DNA of 6,363 nt, from assembly GCA_029881615.1 (NCBI GenBank), contig JAOUMF010000138.1, positions 1-6,363 on the forward strand, in the 5' to 3' direction. Of this stretch, positions 1 to 5,345 are shown piece by piece. Source of the DNA: Alphaproteobacteria bacterium (GTDB lineage Bacteria > Pseudomonadota > Alphaproteobacteria > UBA8366 > JADFVY01). Each line of letters begins with the position of its first letter. Position 1 is the stretch's first letter. The notes under the pieces are model-generated. The model ran no database searches and was not told the origin of the DNA. It was given only the letters and a program-made list of their open reading frames with translations. The position numbers and the translations under genes were made by a program.

Positions 1-1012
1 CCCAGGGCTCGATCAAGACCGCGATCACCAGTATCAGGCCGAGGAAGGCCGGAACCGCGCCGGGCGGCAATTGGGCCACCGCCTGGATTTCGAACATCTC
101 GCCGCCGATTTCGATCATCTTGGTGGTCGGAATCCCTTCGCGCAGAACCTTGTCGATCAGCACGATCAGGGTCGCGCCCAGCGCCGCCCCCAGGACCGTG
201 CCGCGGCCGCCCAGGATGCTCGCCCCGCCCACGATGACCGAGGCGATCACCACCAGCTCCGCGCCCTGGCCGACGAGGCTGTCGGCGCCCATTTGCTGCG
301 CGACGATCATCAGCCCCGCCAGCGCCGCCAGCACAGACGACATGATGAAGGCGCGTATGCGCACCCAGTGGGTCGGGATTCCGGAGAGTTCCGCGGCGCG
401 CAGGTTGCCCCCCACGGCGTATGTCTCGTACCCCCAGCGGGTTCTTGCCAGCACCACCGCGCCGACCGCCGCCACCAGCATGAAGATAATGATCTGGTTA
501 TTGAAGCCCAGCGCGTTGTTTGCGCCGATCGCAAAGAAGGCGTCGGATCCGGCCTTTTCCGCATAACCGATATTCTTCCCGCCGGAAAGTCCGAGAACCA
601 GGCCGCGCCCGACCAGCAGCATGGTCAGAGTCGCGATAAAGGCTGGGACGCGTAGGAATGTCACAAGGACGCCGTTGACGATGCCGATCGCCACCCCCGC
701 GCCGAGGCACACCAGAATAGCGGCCGTGGCCGAGAAGTCGTAGAAACCCGGGGCGTACAACAGCGAGAAAATCATCGCGGACAGCCCCATCGTAGAGCCG
801 ACCGACAGGTCCAGGTCCTTGTTTACGATAACGAAGCACATCCCGACGGCCATGACGCCATAACGCGCCGCGTCGCGCAGCGTTCCCGCCAAGGCGCCGG
901 TATCGCCGAAGAATGCAGGATTGATATAGGCGCCGATCGCGTAAAGGACGCCCATAAAGGCGAGAACGCCCAATTCCCAGGCGCCGATGCCGCGGGCCAA
1001 ACGAGCAATCAC
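1..1012 (-). CDS. Sugar ABC transporter permease, RbsC-type (3' end outside window)
   Basis: Inner-membrane permease of a sugar importer of the BPD_transp_2 family (RbsC/XylH/AraH type). The reading frame is open from a GTG at 1012 to the left edge, giving 337 codons. Family members are usually about 320-350 residues, so only a few C-terminal residues should be missing. Visible signatures are NKDLDLSVGST (residues 64-74, the family's IDLSVGS motif), VPAFIATLTMLLVGRGL (122-138), AVGGN..AAELSGIP near residue 200, and GQGAELVVIASVIVGGAS followed by GGRGTVLGA near 250-280. The rest is mostly hydrophobic helices. The GTG is chosen because GGAAGG lies 7 nt upstream and an in-frame stop (TAG) sits only 15-18 nt further up. 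It follows the binding-protein gene by 114 nt on the same strand, so the two should be co-transcribed. No ATPase gene is visible; it may lie beyond the left edge. Substrate specificity cannot be read. Confidence 0.93.
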   Translation of the reverse strand, partial: MIARLARGIGAWELGVLAFMGVLYAIGAYINPAFFGDTGALAGTLRDAARYGVMAVGMCFVIVNKDLDLSVGSTMGLSAMIFSLLYAPGFYDFSATAAILVCLGAGVAIGIVNGVLVTFLRVPAFIATLTMLLVGRGLVLGLSGGKNIGYAEKAGSDAFFAIGANNALGFNNQIIIFMLVAAVGAVVLARTRWGYETYAVGGNLRAAELSGIPTHWVRIRAFIMSSVLAALAGLMIVAQQMGADSLVGQGAELVVIASVIVGGASILGGRGTVLGAALGATLIVLIDKVLREGIPTTKMIEIGGEMFEIQAVAQLPPGAVPAFLGLILVIAVLIEPW

Positions 1013-1019
1013 GATAAAC

Positions 1020-1025
1020 CCTTCC
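1020..1025 (-). promoter_or_regulatory. Ribosome-binding site of the permease gene
   Basis: GGAAGG on the minus strand, 7 nt before the GTG at 1012. It selects GTG over the TTG at 1027, which overlaps the site and has no Shine-Dalgarno of its own. Confidence 0.7.
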
Positions 1026-1064
1026 AACTAAGGCTGAAATTTTGGCGCACCTCGACCGGCAGCC

Positions 1065-1094
1065 CGGAAGGGGTGGACATTCCAACCCCTTCCG
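1065..1094 (-). promoter_or_regulatory. Intergenic stem-loop between binding-protein and permease genes
   Basis: Positions 1065-1074 and 1085-1094 are perfect 10-base complements (CGGAAGGGGT / ACCCCTTCCG) around a 10-base loop. The loop can close further as TGGA/TCCA if one A is bulged. The stem begins 32 nt after the stop codon of the binding-protein gene. No T-run follows it in the direction of transcription, so it is not a classical intrinsic terminator. A partial attenuator or 3' stabiliser, which would keep the binding protein more abundant than the permease, is the usual explanation for such a structure here. That role is inferred. Confidence 0.7.
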
Positions 1095-1126
1095 AAGCCG
1101 ATCGGGTACCCGATAACGGTCTTTGC

Positions 1127-2203
1127 TTAGTTCTCGTGGCGCTTGCCGACGTTACCAACATTGGCCTTGGTCACGAGCTGCGCGCGCGTGTCCAGGTTGG
1201 CGGCGGAAACGCCGCGGTCGATCTGCAGGAAGAGCTGCGAGATCGGGTAGAAGCCCTGCAGGAACGGCTGCTGGCCCAGAGAGCCGTCCAGCGTGCCGGT
1301 CTTGATGGCATCCAGCTGCTTCGGACCCAGGTCGAAGCCGTAGGAGCAGACCTTGTCCTTGATGCCGGTCTGGGCGACCGCATCGGCGATCGCCGGCGTC
1401 ACGAAACCGTTCGTGCCCATGATGCCGACCACGTCGCCGCGCGACTCGATCAGCGTCGTGATGCTGGAAACGATGTTGTTGGCGTCGACGTCCACGCCGA
1501 TATTGGTCGGACCCGCGTCGACCTTGAAGTCACCCAGGCGGCCGGCGTTCTTCAGCGCCACAAGCGTCGCGTTGAATGCGGCGTTGGTGCGGTTGTTGAC
1601 CTCGACATTGCCAAGCGTGGTCGTGTTCGGGAATACGATCGTGCCCTTCTTCACGCCCGACGCCAGGATGCACTTCGCCATGGCTTCGCCGCCGATCGCC
1701 GCCGCGGAGGCGTCCTGACCGGTGTGGCTGATCTGCGAACGGTTGAGAATCTTCGGATCGAAGCTGTTGAAGGTCGCAACAGGAATGCCGATTTCGAACG
1801 CCTTGGCAACGATGTCGTCATAAGCGCCGCTTTGGGGCGTCGTCATCGCCAGGCCGTCAAGTGTAGGATCCTGGATGATCTGGTTCAGAATTTCCAGCTC
1901 GCGCGGGATATCGTCTACCGGCGCTTCAGACCCCAGCATCAGGAGATTGACACCGAACGCGTTTGCGGCCACCTGTGCCCCGACATAAGCCGGATCGAAG
2001 AATCCGTTGCCCGCCGTATGCGTCACGATCGCGAAGGTCAGTTTCCCGTCGTTGCTACGGAAATTCGCGGTGCCCTGCGCGGGCTTGGCCGCGTCCTCGA
2101 AGCTCCAGCCGCCAACCGCCTGGGAAACGGTCTGTGCCATCGCCGGTGTGACAGCCACGCTGGCCGCAGCAAGCAGGCCCACGGCAAAAATGTTCTTTTT
2201 CAC
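1127..2203 (-). CDS. Periplasmic sugar-binding protein of an ABC importer
   Basis: Substrate-binding protein that delivers a sugar to the RbsC-type permease encoded just downstream. It has 358 residues from the GTG at 2203. Residues 1-23 form a Sec signal peptide: a KK start, a hydrophobic core and the motif AMA before Q24. The mature part starts its first strand at KLTFAIVTHTAGNGFFDPAY (54-73) and continues through LDGLAMTTPQSGAY (115-128) and GIPVATFNSFDP (139-150). This is the layout of the periplasmic-binding-protein fold of the ribose/galactose class (Peripla_BP_4 type). An in-frame ATG far upstream, near 2494, would remove the signal peptide from the N-terminus, whereas the GTG has AGGAGGAG 7 nt before it. 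The gene leads a minus-strand operon. Which sugar is bound is not known; an aldose used by the nearby dehydrogenase is a reasonable inference. Confidence 0.93.
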   Translation of the reverse strand: MKKNIFAVGLLAAASVAVTPAMAQTVSQAVGGWSFEDAAKPAQGTANFRSNDGKLTFAIVTHTAGNGFFDPAYVGAQVAANAFGVNLLMLGSEAPVDDIPRELEILNQIIQDPTLDGLAMTTPQSGAYDDIVAKAFEIGIPVATFNSFDPKILNRSQISHTGQDASAAAIGGEAMAKCILASGVKKGTIVFPNTTTLGNVEVNNRTNAAFNATLVALKNAGRLGDFKVDAGPTNIGVDVDANNIVSSITTLIESRGDVVGIMGTNGFVTPAIADAVAQTGIKDKVCSYGFDLGPKQLDAIKTGTLDGSLGQQPFLQGFYPISQLFLQIDRGVSAANLDTRAQLVTKANVGNVGKRHEN

Positions 2204-2210
2204 TTTTCGT

Positions 2211-2218
2211 CTCCTCCT
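2211..2218 (-). promoter_or_regulatory. Strong ribosome-binding site of the binding-protein gene
   Basis: AGGAGGAG on the minus strand, 7 nt before the GTG at 2203. It decides the start, because the reading frame stays open for about 290 nt further upstream. Its 5' edge lies next to the stem-loop at 2221-2241. Confidence 0.8.
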
Positions 2219-2220
2219 AC

Positions 2221-2241
2221 GCATCACTTGCGACGTGATGC
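2221..2241 (-). promoter_or_regulatory. Stem-loop in the leader, next to the binding-protein RBS
   Basis: GCATCAC at 2221-2227 and GTGATGC at 2235-2241 are perfect 7-base complements around a 7-base loop. In the mRNA the hairpin ends only 2 nt before the AGGAGGAG ribosome-binding site. It could stabilise the leader, affect ribosome access, or act at the DNA level as an operator; the sequence does not distinguish these. Confidence 0.6.
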
Positions 2242-2252
2242 CCGTTGATATT

Positions 2253-2270
2253 CGCCCTTTATTAGGGGCG
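2253..2270 (-). promoter_or_regulatory. Second small leader stem-loop
   Basis: CGCCC at 2253-2257 pairs with GGGCG at 2266-2270 around an 8-base A/T-rich loop. It lies 11 nt upstream (in mRNA sense) of the stem-loop at 2221-2241, so the predicted leader carries two hairpins in tandem. The short stem makes it a modest call. Confidence 0.35.
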
Positions 2271-2319
2271 CTCGTTTTCAAGAACCGCCGACCCAAAGGC
2301 TTGACGTCCTGCAATTGGG

Positions 2320-2336
2320 TCATGCAGCTTGCATGA
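2320..2336. promoter_or_regulatory. 17-bp perfect inverted repeat, candidate operator
   Basis: TCATGCA-GCT-TGCATGA has perfect 7-bp arms around a 3-bp centre. It begins 3 bp downstream of the predicted -10 box at 2339-2344 and covers the expected transcription start of the binding-protein operon. That is a typical place for a repressor to block transcription. The protein that would bind it is not encoded in this window. Confidence 0.55.
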
Positions 2337-2338
2337 GG

Positions 2339-2368
2339 ATGATGGACCTTGCTAAATGGAGGTGTCAA
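2339..2368 (-). promoter_or_regulatory. Probable sigma-70-type promoter of the sugar-importer operon
   Basis: On the minus strand, a perfect -35 box TTGACA (2363-2368) is followed by an 18-nt spacer and CATCAT (2339-2344, four of six matches to TATAAT). The predicted start is near 2332, inside the inverted repeat at 2320-2336. This gives a leader of about 130 nt before the GTG at 2203. The weak -10 box would suit a regulated promoter. Confidence 0.5.
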
Positions 2369-2540
2369 CAGACCACTTATCGGCATCGCGAAAATAGTCG
2401 CATTTGGTGTGTCACGGCTGCGCCGCGATTGAATTATTCCGGTCATTGCCACCAGAAAGAAGGGCAAAAAAGGCGCAGCCTGTCTGGTGGTCATGGAGCA
2501 GCCGCAGGTGTCTGCGCAATATCGGCAGCGTCAGGAAGCA

Positions 2541-2568
2541 TGGTTCGCGACCTGGCACTCCCTACAAT
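2541..2568 (+). promoter_or_regulatory. Possible promoter of the dehydrogenase gene
   Basis: A good -10 candidate TACAAT lies at 2563-2568, 33 nt before the GTG at 2602. The best upstream partner, TGGTTC at 2541-2546 with a 16-nt spacer, is a poor -35 box. The promoter may need an activator, or the call may be wrong. Confidence 0.3.
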
Positions 2569-2589
2569 TGGATCATCACGAGGAATTAC

Positions 2590-2594
2590 AGGAG
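2590..2594 (+). promoter_or_regulatory. Ribosome-binding site of the dehydrogenase gene
   Basis: AGGAG lies 7 nt before the GTG at 2602. It selects this start over an in-frame candidate at 2404 whose extra 66 residues do not resemble the family's N-terminus. Confidence 0.75.
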
Positions 2595-2601
2595 TCAGCC
2601 C

Positions 2602-3363
2602 GTGTCATTTGCCGTTTATCCAAGTCTGAAAGATACAGTAGTCTTCGTTACCGGCGGTGCGTCGGGCATTGGCGAGAGCATCGTCCGTTCCTTCACCGAC
2701 CAGGGGTCGAAAATCGGCTTTGTGGATATCGATGCCCAACGAGGCCAGAAGCTCGCCGATGAGTTGCGCGGAGCAGGCGCAACCATTCATTTCGAGGCCT
2801 GCGACCTGAGGGACACCAACGCGCTGAAGACCGCCTTTGCGAACCTGAAGGACGCGGTCGGGCCGGCCACCGTTCTGGTCAACAACGCGGCCCGCGACGA
2901 TCGTCATGGCTGGGAAGACGTAACGCCGGAATATTACGACGAACGCATCGCAACGAACCTTCGCCACATGTTCTTCGCGACCCAGACCGTCGCCCCCGAT
3001 ATGATAAAGGCGGGCAAGGGGTCTATCATCAATTTCGGCTCCAATTCCTGGTGGGAAGCGTCGGGCGGCATGCCGGTGTACACGACCTCCAAGGCGGCGG
3101 TGCATGGCATGACGCGATCTTTCGCGCGCGACCTCGGACAGCATCGCATCCGCGTCAACACGGTGGTGCCGGGATGGGTAATGACCGAACGCCAGAAAGA
3201 ACTATGGGTAACGCCCGAGGGCCTCGAGGGCCTGCTTAAGCGGCAGTGCCTGCCCGATTTGATCGAGCCGACCTATCTTGCCCGCATGGTGCTCTTCCTC
3301 GCCTCCGACGATTCGGCGATGTGCACGGCAAACAACTATATGGTCGAAGCAGGTTCAATCTGA
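2602..3363 (+). CDS. SDR dehydrogenase, probable NAD-dependent aldose 1-dehydrogenase
   Basis: Cytoplasmic classical short-chain dehydrogenase of 253 residues, a typical length. The cofactor loop is TGGASGIG (17-24). D42 at the end of strand 2 indicates preference for NAD over NADP. NNAA follows at 94-97. The catalytic set is N119, S147, Y160 and K164 (YTTSK), followed by VNTVVPGWV (185-193). The C-terminal half carries WVTPEG (202-207), a QCLPD stretch (215-219), VLFLASDDSAMCTA (230-243) and an ending in EAGSI. From memory, these match bacterial sugar dehydrogenases that oxidise galactose, arabinose or xylose at C1 to the lactone. The neighbouring lactonase supports this. The start is GTG with AGGAG 7 nt upstream. 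It is transcribed divergently from the importer and convergently with the lactonase. The precise sugar is unknown; another polyol or sugar dehydrogenase function is possible. Confidence 0.92.
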   Translation: MSFAVYPSLKDTVVFVTGGASGIGESIVRSFTDQGSKIGFVDIDAQRGQKLADELRGAGATIHFEACDLRDTNALKTAFANLKDAVGPATVLVNNAARDDRHGWEDVTPEYYDERIATNLRHMFFATQTVAPDMIKAGKGSIINFGSNSWWEASGGMPVYTTSKAAVHGMTRSFARDLGQHRIRVNTVVPGWVMTERQKELWVTPEGLEGLLKRQCLPDLIEPTYLARMVLFLASDDSAMCTANNYMVEAGSI

Positions 3364-3371
3364 AGCCGTTT

Positions 3372-3403
3372 GGGCGGAAGAGGACAACACACCCCTTCCG
3401 CCC
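3372..3403. terminator. Probable shared terminator between convergent genes
   Basis: GGGCGGAAG (3372-3380) and CTTCCGCCC (3395-3403) are perfect 9-base complements, and two further G-C pairs form past one mismatch. The stem lies 9 nt after the dehydrogenase stop and 36 nt beyond the lactonase stop on the other strand. It is followed by GTTTG on the plus side and AAACGG on the minus side, so the T-tract is weak. The position argues for termination of both units. Confidence 0.55.
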
Positions 3404-3438
3404 GTTTGCCTCGATATCTGTTGGCGTAGCGCCGGCCA

Positions 3439-4308
3439 CTATCCTGCGAAGCGGGGTTCGGGCAGACCCTTCACGCCCAATCCTGTTACTATGTAAAGGG
3501 ACCCGGCCTCCGGATCGCTTGGGTCATTTGGGTTGGCCGGATCGACCATGGAAGTGACGTATAATCGGTCCAGCGACGGCCCGCCAAAGGCGCAGCTGGT
3601 CGTCTTGTCGGCGGGAATTTCGATAGTCCGGTCGATGCTGCCGTCGGGCGCAAAGCGAACGACGCACCCGGCGCCCCATCTTGCATTCCAGATATATCCC
3701 TCGGCATCGACCGTGGCGCCGTCGGGCGCCCCCGGCGCTTCACCGGGGCCTACGAGTATCCGCGTATTGGATATCGCCCCGGTATCGATGTCGTAGTCGC
3801 TGGCGTAAATGGTCCCCTTGGCGCTGTCCGCGTGATAGAAAATTCTGTCGTCGGGGCTCCAGCAGGGCGCGTTGAAGATTACCACACCGCTGCCAAGCGT
3901 CACGCAGTTCATATCGGACGACAGGCTGTAGAATGCCCCGACCGGATCGCTTTCCCGATAGTCCATGGTTCCCGCGACAAAGCGGCCTCGGCGGTCCGTC
4001 TTCCCGTCGTTGAAGCGAGTACGCTCGATAGTCGATTCCGGATCGAGGATCGGGCAGCACTCGCCGCTCTCGAAATCGAAGCTGTTGAAACCGTTGCGCA
4101 GGGCGAGCATCGCTCCGCCGTTCTTCCGAAGGGCCATGGCCCCGATATGATCCGGCACCGGCCATGAGGCGAGGTCGCCCCCATCCGCATTCGATCGCCA
4201 GATCCGCTTACCCAGAATATCCACCCAGAAGAGAACCTGCTGCTGCGGATTCCACAGGGGCCCTTCAGCGAGTTCGAATTTCATTTCCGTATGGCGTTGA
4301 ATTTTCAT
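3439..4308 (-). CDS. SMP-30/gluconolactonase family sugar lactonase
   Basis: Predicted cytoplasmic six-bladed beta-propeller lactonase of 289 residues that hydrolyses an aldonolactone to the aldonic acid using a divalent metal. No signal peptide is visible. Family positions can be followed: E15 in AEGPLW (14-19), R98 and N100 in TRFNDGKTDRRGRF (97-110), N146 in NAPCWSPD (146-153) and D196 in APDGATVDAEGYIWNARWG (194-212). E15, N146 and D196 would be the metal ligands by comparison with animal SMP-30, and R98/N100 the substrate contacts. The block TTSCAFGGPSLDRLYVTS (236-253) is also typical. The ATG at 4308 has AGGAGG 7 nt upstream and overlaps the TGA of the SIS gene by 4 bp, so translation is probably coupled. 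With the dehydrogenase it would form an oxidation-hydrolysis pair. The exact lactone is unknown. Confidence 0.92.
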   Translation of the reverse strand: MKIQRHTEMKFELAEGPLWNPQQQVLFWVDILGKRIWRSNADGGDLASWPVPDHIGAMALRKNGGAMLALRNGFNSFDFESGECCPILDPESTIERTRFNDGKTDRRGRFVAGTMDYRESDPVGAFYSLSSDMNCVTLGSGVVIFNAPCWSPDDRIFYHADSAKGTIYASDYDIDTGAISNTRILVGPGEAPGAPDGATVDAEGYIWNARWGAGCVVRFAPDGSIDRTIEIPADKTTSCAFGGPSLDRLYVTSMVDPANPNDPSDPEAGSLYIVTGLGVKGLPEPRFAG

Positions 4309-4802
4309 CGGTTATCCTCCTGTCCAAGGTCGCATGCTGGTGGTAGCCCCGCCATCACATCGGGCGCGGGAAGGTCGACCAGGCATGGCAGCGACCTGCC
4401 CAGACGGCTGTTGCCATCCAGAGTGATACCGAATCCTTCGCCGCCGCCATCGCCTTTATTCAGCATACGGACGATTTCGGCCGGCTCTCCAGACTGTGAC
4501 ACCAGTATTCGCGTGCAGTCCTCCAGCCCCGACAAAGGCTGGTAGAGTTGCTCGGAAGCCGTGATTGCGATCGTATCGATTCCCTGCGCACGGTACAGCG
4601 CCTCGGCAGTTCTGTTTATACAGTGCGACCCGCCCATCCCAATCGGGACCAGACGGCCGGTACGCCGGATAGGGGCCGCAACGCGCCCGGCCAGTCTCGC
4701 GGCTGCGTTCAGTGAAGCGACTGCATCGACATGCTGCTGGCGCATCTCGGCCCGGATCATTTCGATGCCGGGAGCGGAATCATCAATATTGGTGTGAGGC
4801 AT
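4305..4802 (-). CDS. Single-domain SIS sugar-binding/isomerase-like protein, apparently shortened
   Basis: A 165-residue protein with one sugar-isomerase (SIS) domain related to those of GlmS and AgaS. Visible signatures are GMGGSH (55-60), ASEQLY (82-87) and SQSGEPAEIV (102-111). The segment FGITLDGNSRLGRSLPCLVDL (124-144) resembles the last strands of an SIS domain. SIS sugar isomerases normally carry two such domains in about 340 residues. Here the frame ends 21 residues later and runs into the lactonase gene, leaving no space for a second domain. The ATG at 4802 is preferred because a matching helix (GIEMIRAEMRQQH) starts soon after it. However, no Shine-Dalgarno is visible, and a TTG at 4871 would add 23 residues. 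It may bind or isomerise a sugar phosphate, sense one, or be a decayed gene kept because it couples translation to the lactonase. Confidence 0.72.
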   Translation of the reverse strand: MPHTNIDDSAPGIEMIRAEMRQQHVDAVASLNAAARLAGRVAAPIRRTGRLVPIGMGGSHCINRTAEALYRAQGIDTIAITASEQLYQPLSGLEDCTRILVSQSGEPAEIVRMLNKGDGGGEGFGITLDGNSRLGRSLPCLVDLPAPDVMAGLPPACDLGQEDNR

Positions 4803-4874
4803 TAAACCAGGAGCCCATGGGAAGTCTGGTCTGCGCTTTACAGGCGCTGACGGTTGAAACGCGAATCGCAATTG

Positions 4875-4889
4875 TTTATAGCGCTTCCA
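4875..4889 (-). promoter_or_regulatory. Possible -10 box with overlapping LacI-type operator, upstream of SIS gene
   Basis: The minus strand reads TATAAA (4875-4880), a good -10 box about 72 nt before the SIS ATG; no convincing -35 box is placed before it. The overlapping bases 4876-4889 match the LacI-family palindrome TGGAAGCGCTTCCA at 11 of 14 positions, with one half perfect. If real, transcription would start near 4868, downstream of the TTG alternative start, which supports the ATG at 4802. Confidence 0.25.
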
Positions 4890-5190
4890 CCGGCTCGATG
4901 GTAGCGGCTCACCAGTGGAATTGGCCGGACTTGTACATCTCGCCAGTTACGGACCGTTCGGCGCTCACGCGGTTGCTCCAACCACGTGTCTTCGGGCCGT
5001 CATAACAAGGTTTACCGCCCAGTTTCCCGGCCCGCACACGCGGGCTGCGGCTCATGCTTTGTTCGCCACAATTACAGCCTCCGCCCGGGCAACCGCTGGC
5101 GTCAAAAAAATACCGATCGAAATCTGCCGGTTGGAACCCATTGACGTATTATGCGGGTATTATGATATGGCCTCCGATGTCAGCGTGATC

Positions 5191-5212
5191 TGATGTCACA
5201 GCTTGCATCAGG
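5191..5212. repeat. Near copy of the importer-operon operator half
   Basis: Bases 5199-5212 (CAGCTTGCATCAGG) match 2325-2338 (CAGCTTGCATGAGG) at 13 of 14 positions, in the same orientation. Here the surrounding symmetry is TGATG (5191-5195) with CATCA (5206-5210) rather than the perfect 7-bp arms at 2320-2336. A site for the same regulator, upstream of the SIS-lactonase unit, is possible. Confidence 0.4.
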
Positions 5213-5278
5213 CAATGTGGAAGTCCCGGAGTAGGGCAGGGAGCATGATGCCACGATAGCGACCAGGAGTCGGCCGAT

Positions 5279-5298
5279 TGTTACCCATATGTTACCCA
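5279..5298. repeat. Tandem TGTTACCCA direct repeat near the tRNA-Asn 3' end
   Basis: The 9-mer TGTTACCCA occurs at 5279-5287 and again at 5290-5298, an 11-bp period that puts both copies on one face of the helix. It lies about 50 bp past the 3' end of tRNA-Asn. Spaced repeats of this sort can be protein-binding sites, including integrase arm sites, but no integrase is visible here. Confidence 0.5.
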
Positions 5299-5306
5299 AG
5301 AATGAC

Positions 5307-5335
5307 AAAGGGCCGCGTCATTATGGCGCGGCCCT
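5307..5335 (-). terminator. Intrinsic terminator of tRNA-Asn
   Basis: AGGGCCGCG (5309-5317) and CGCGGCCCT (5327-5335) form a perfect 9-bp stem, which can extend by three pairs to leave a 3-nt loop. On the minus strand the stem is followed by TTTGTCATTCTT. It begins 10 nt past the CCA end of tRNA-Asn. The T-tract is interrupted, but position and stem strength make this a good call. Confidence 0.7.
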
Positions 5336-5345
5336 CTGATCGAAT

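Larger units (their letters stand above)
2204..2601. other. Divergent regulatory spacer between binding-protein and dehydrogenase genes
   Basis: This 398-bp stretch carries no credible gene. Going left to right it holds the binding-protein ribosome-binding site, stem-loops at 2221-2241 and 2253-2270, a 17-bp inverted repeat at 2320-2336, a minus-strand promoter at 2339-2368 and a possible plus-strand -10 box at 2563-2568. Open frames through it are extensions of the two flanking genes upstream of their well-supported GTG starts and show no conserved domain. The part from about 2370 to 2540 holds nothing I can name. Confidence 0.75.
4803..5298. other. About 500 bp without a recognisable gene
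   Basis: Between the SIS start and the tRNA-Asn terminator I see no protein with a known family signature. A plus-strand frame at 4915-5193 (92 codons) is alanine-rich and low in sequence character. A minus-strand frame with an ATG at 5055 and a stop at 4909 gives 48 residues with no Shine-Dalgarno. The stretch contains the possible SIS promoter (4875-4889), a near copy of the operator half (5199-5212) and the TGTTACCCA repeat (5279-5298). It may be decayed coding sequence or an accessory-region boundary. Confidence 0.5.

Noticed and set aside
71..655. Plus-strand open frame of 194 codons
   Set aside because: It lies opposite the permease gene; its composition (His, Gln, Arg, Asp) is that of a shadow and it shows no domain.
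1073..2248. Long plus-strand open frame of 391 codons across the binding-protein gene
   Set aside because: It is antisense to a gene with a clear signal peptide, ribosome-binding site and fold. The frame is rich in Arg/Asp/Val as expected of a complementary shadow in GC-rich DNA.
2553..2571. Sigma-54-like promoter (TGGCAC followed by TTGG) before the dehydrogenase
   Set aside because: The GG and GC elements must be 12 bp apart; here the second element is displaced by about 4 bp and reads GG, not GC.
2404..2601. Upstream extension of the dehydrogenase to an in-frame start at 2404
   Set aside because: The added 66 residues do not resemble the SDR N-terminus, which begins shortly before the TGGASGIG loop; the GTG at 2602 has a good ribosome-binding site.
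4803..4871. TTG start at 4871 for the SIS protein
   Set aside because: It adds 23 residues with no family resemblance, lacks a well-placed ribosome-binding site and would lie at or upstream of the predicted transcription start.
4915..5193. Plus-strand open frame of 92 codons in the gene-poor stretch
   Set aside because: It has no Shine-Dalgarno and no recognisable domain, and its low-complexity alanine-rich composition fits chance in GC-rich DNA.
5279..5298. CRISPR-type repeat
   Set aside because: There are only two 9-bp units with a 2-bp gap, with no spacers and no cas genes.
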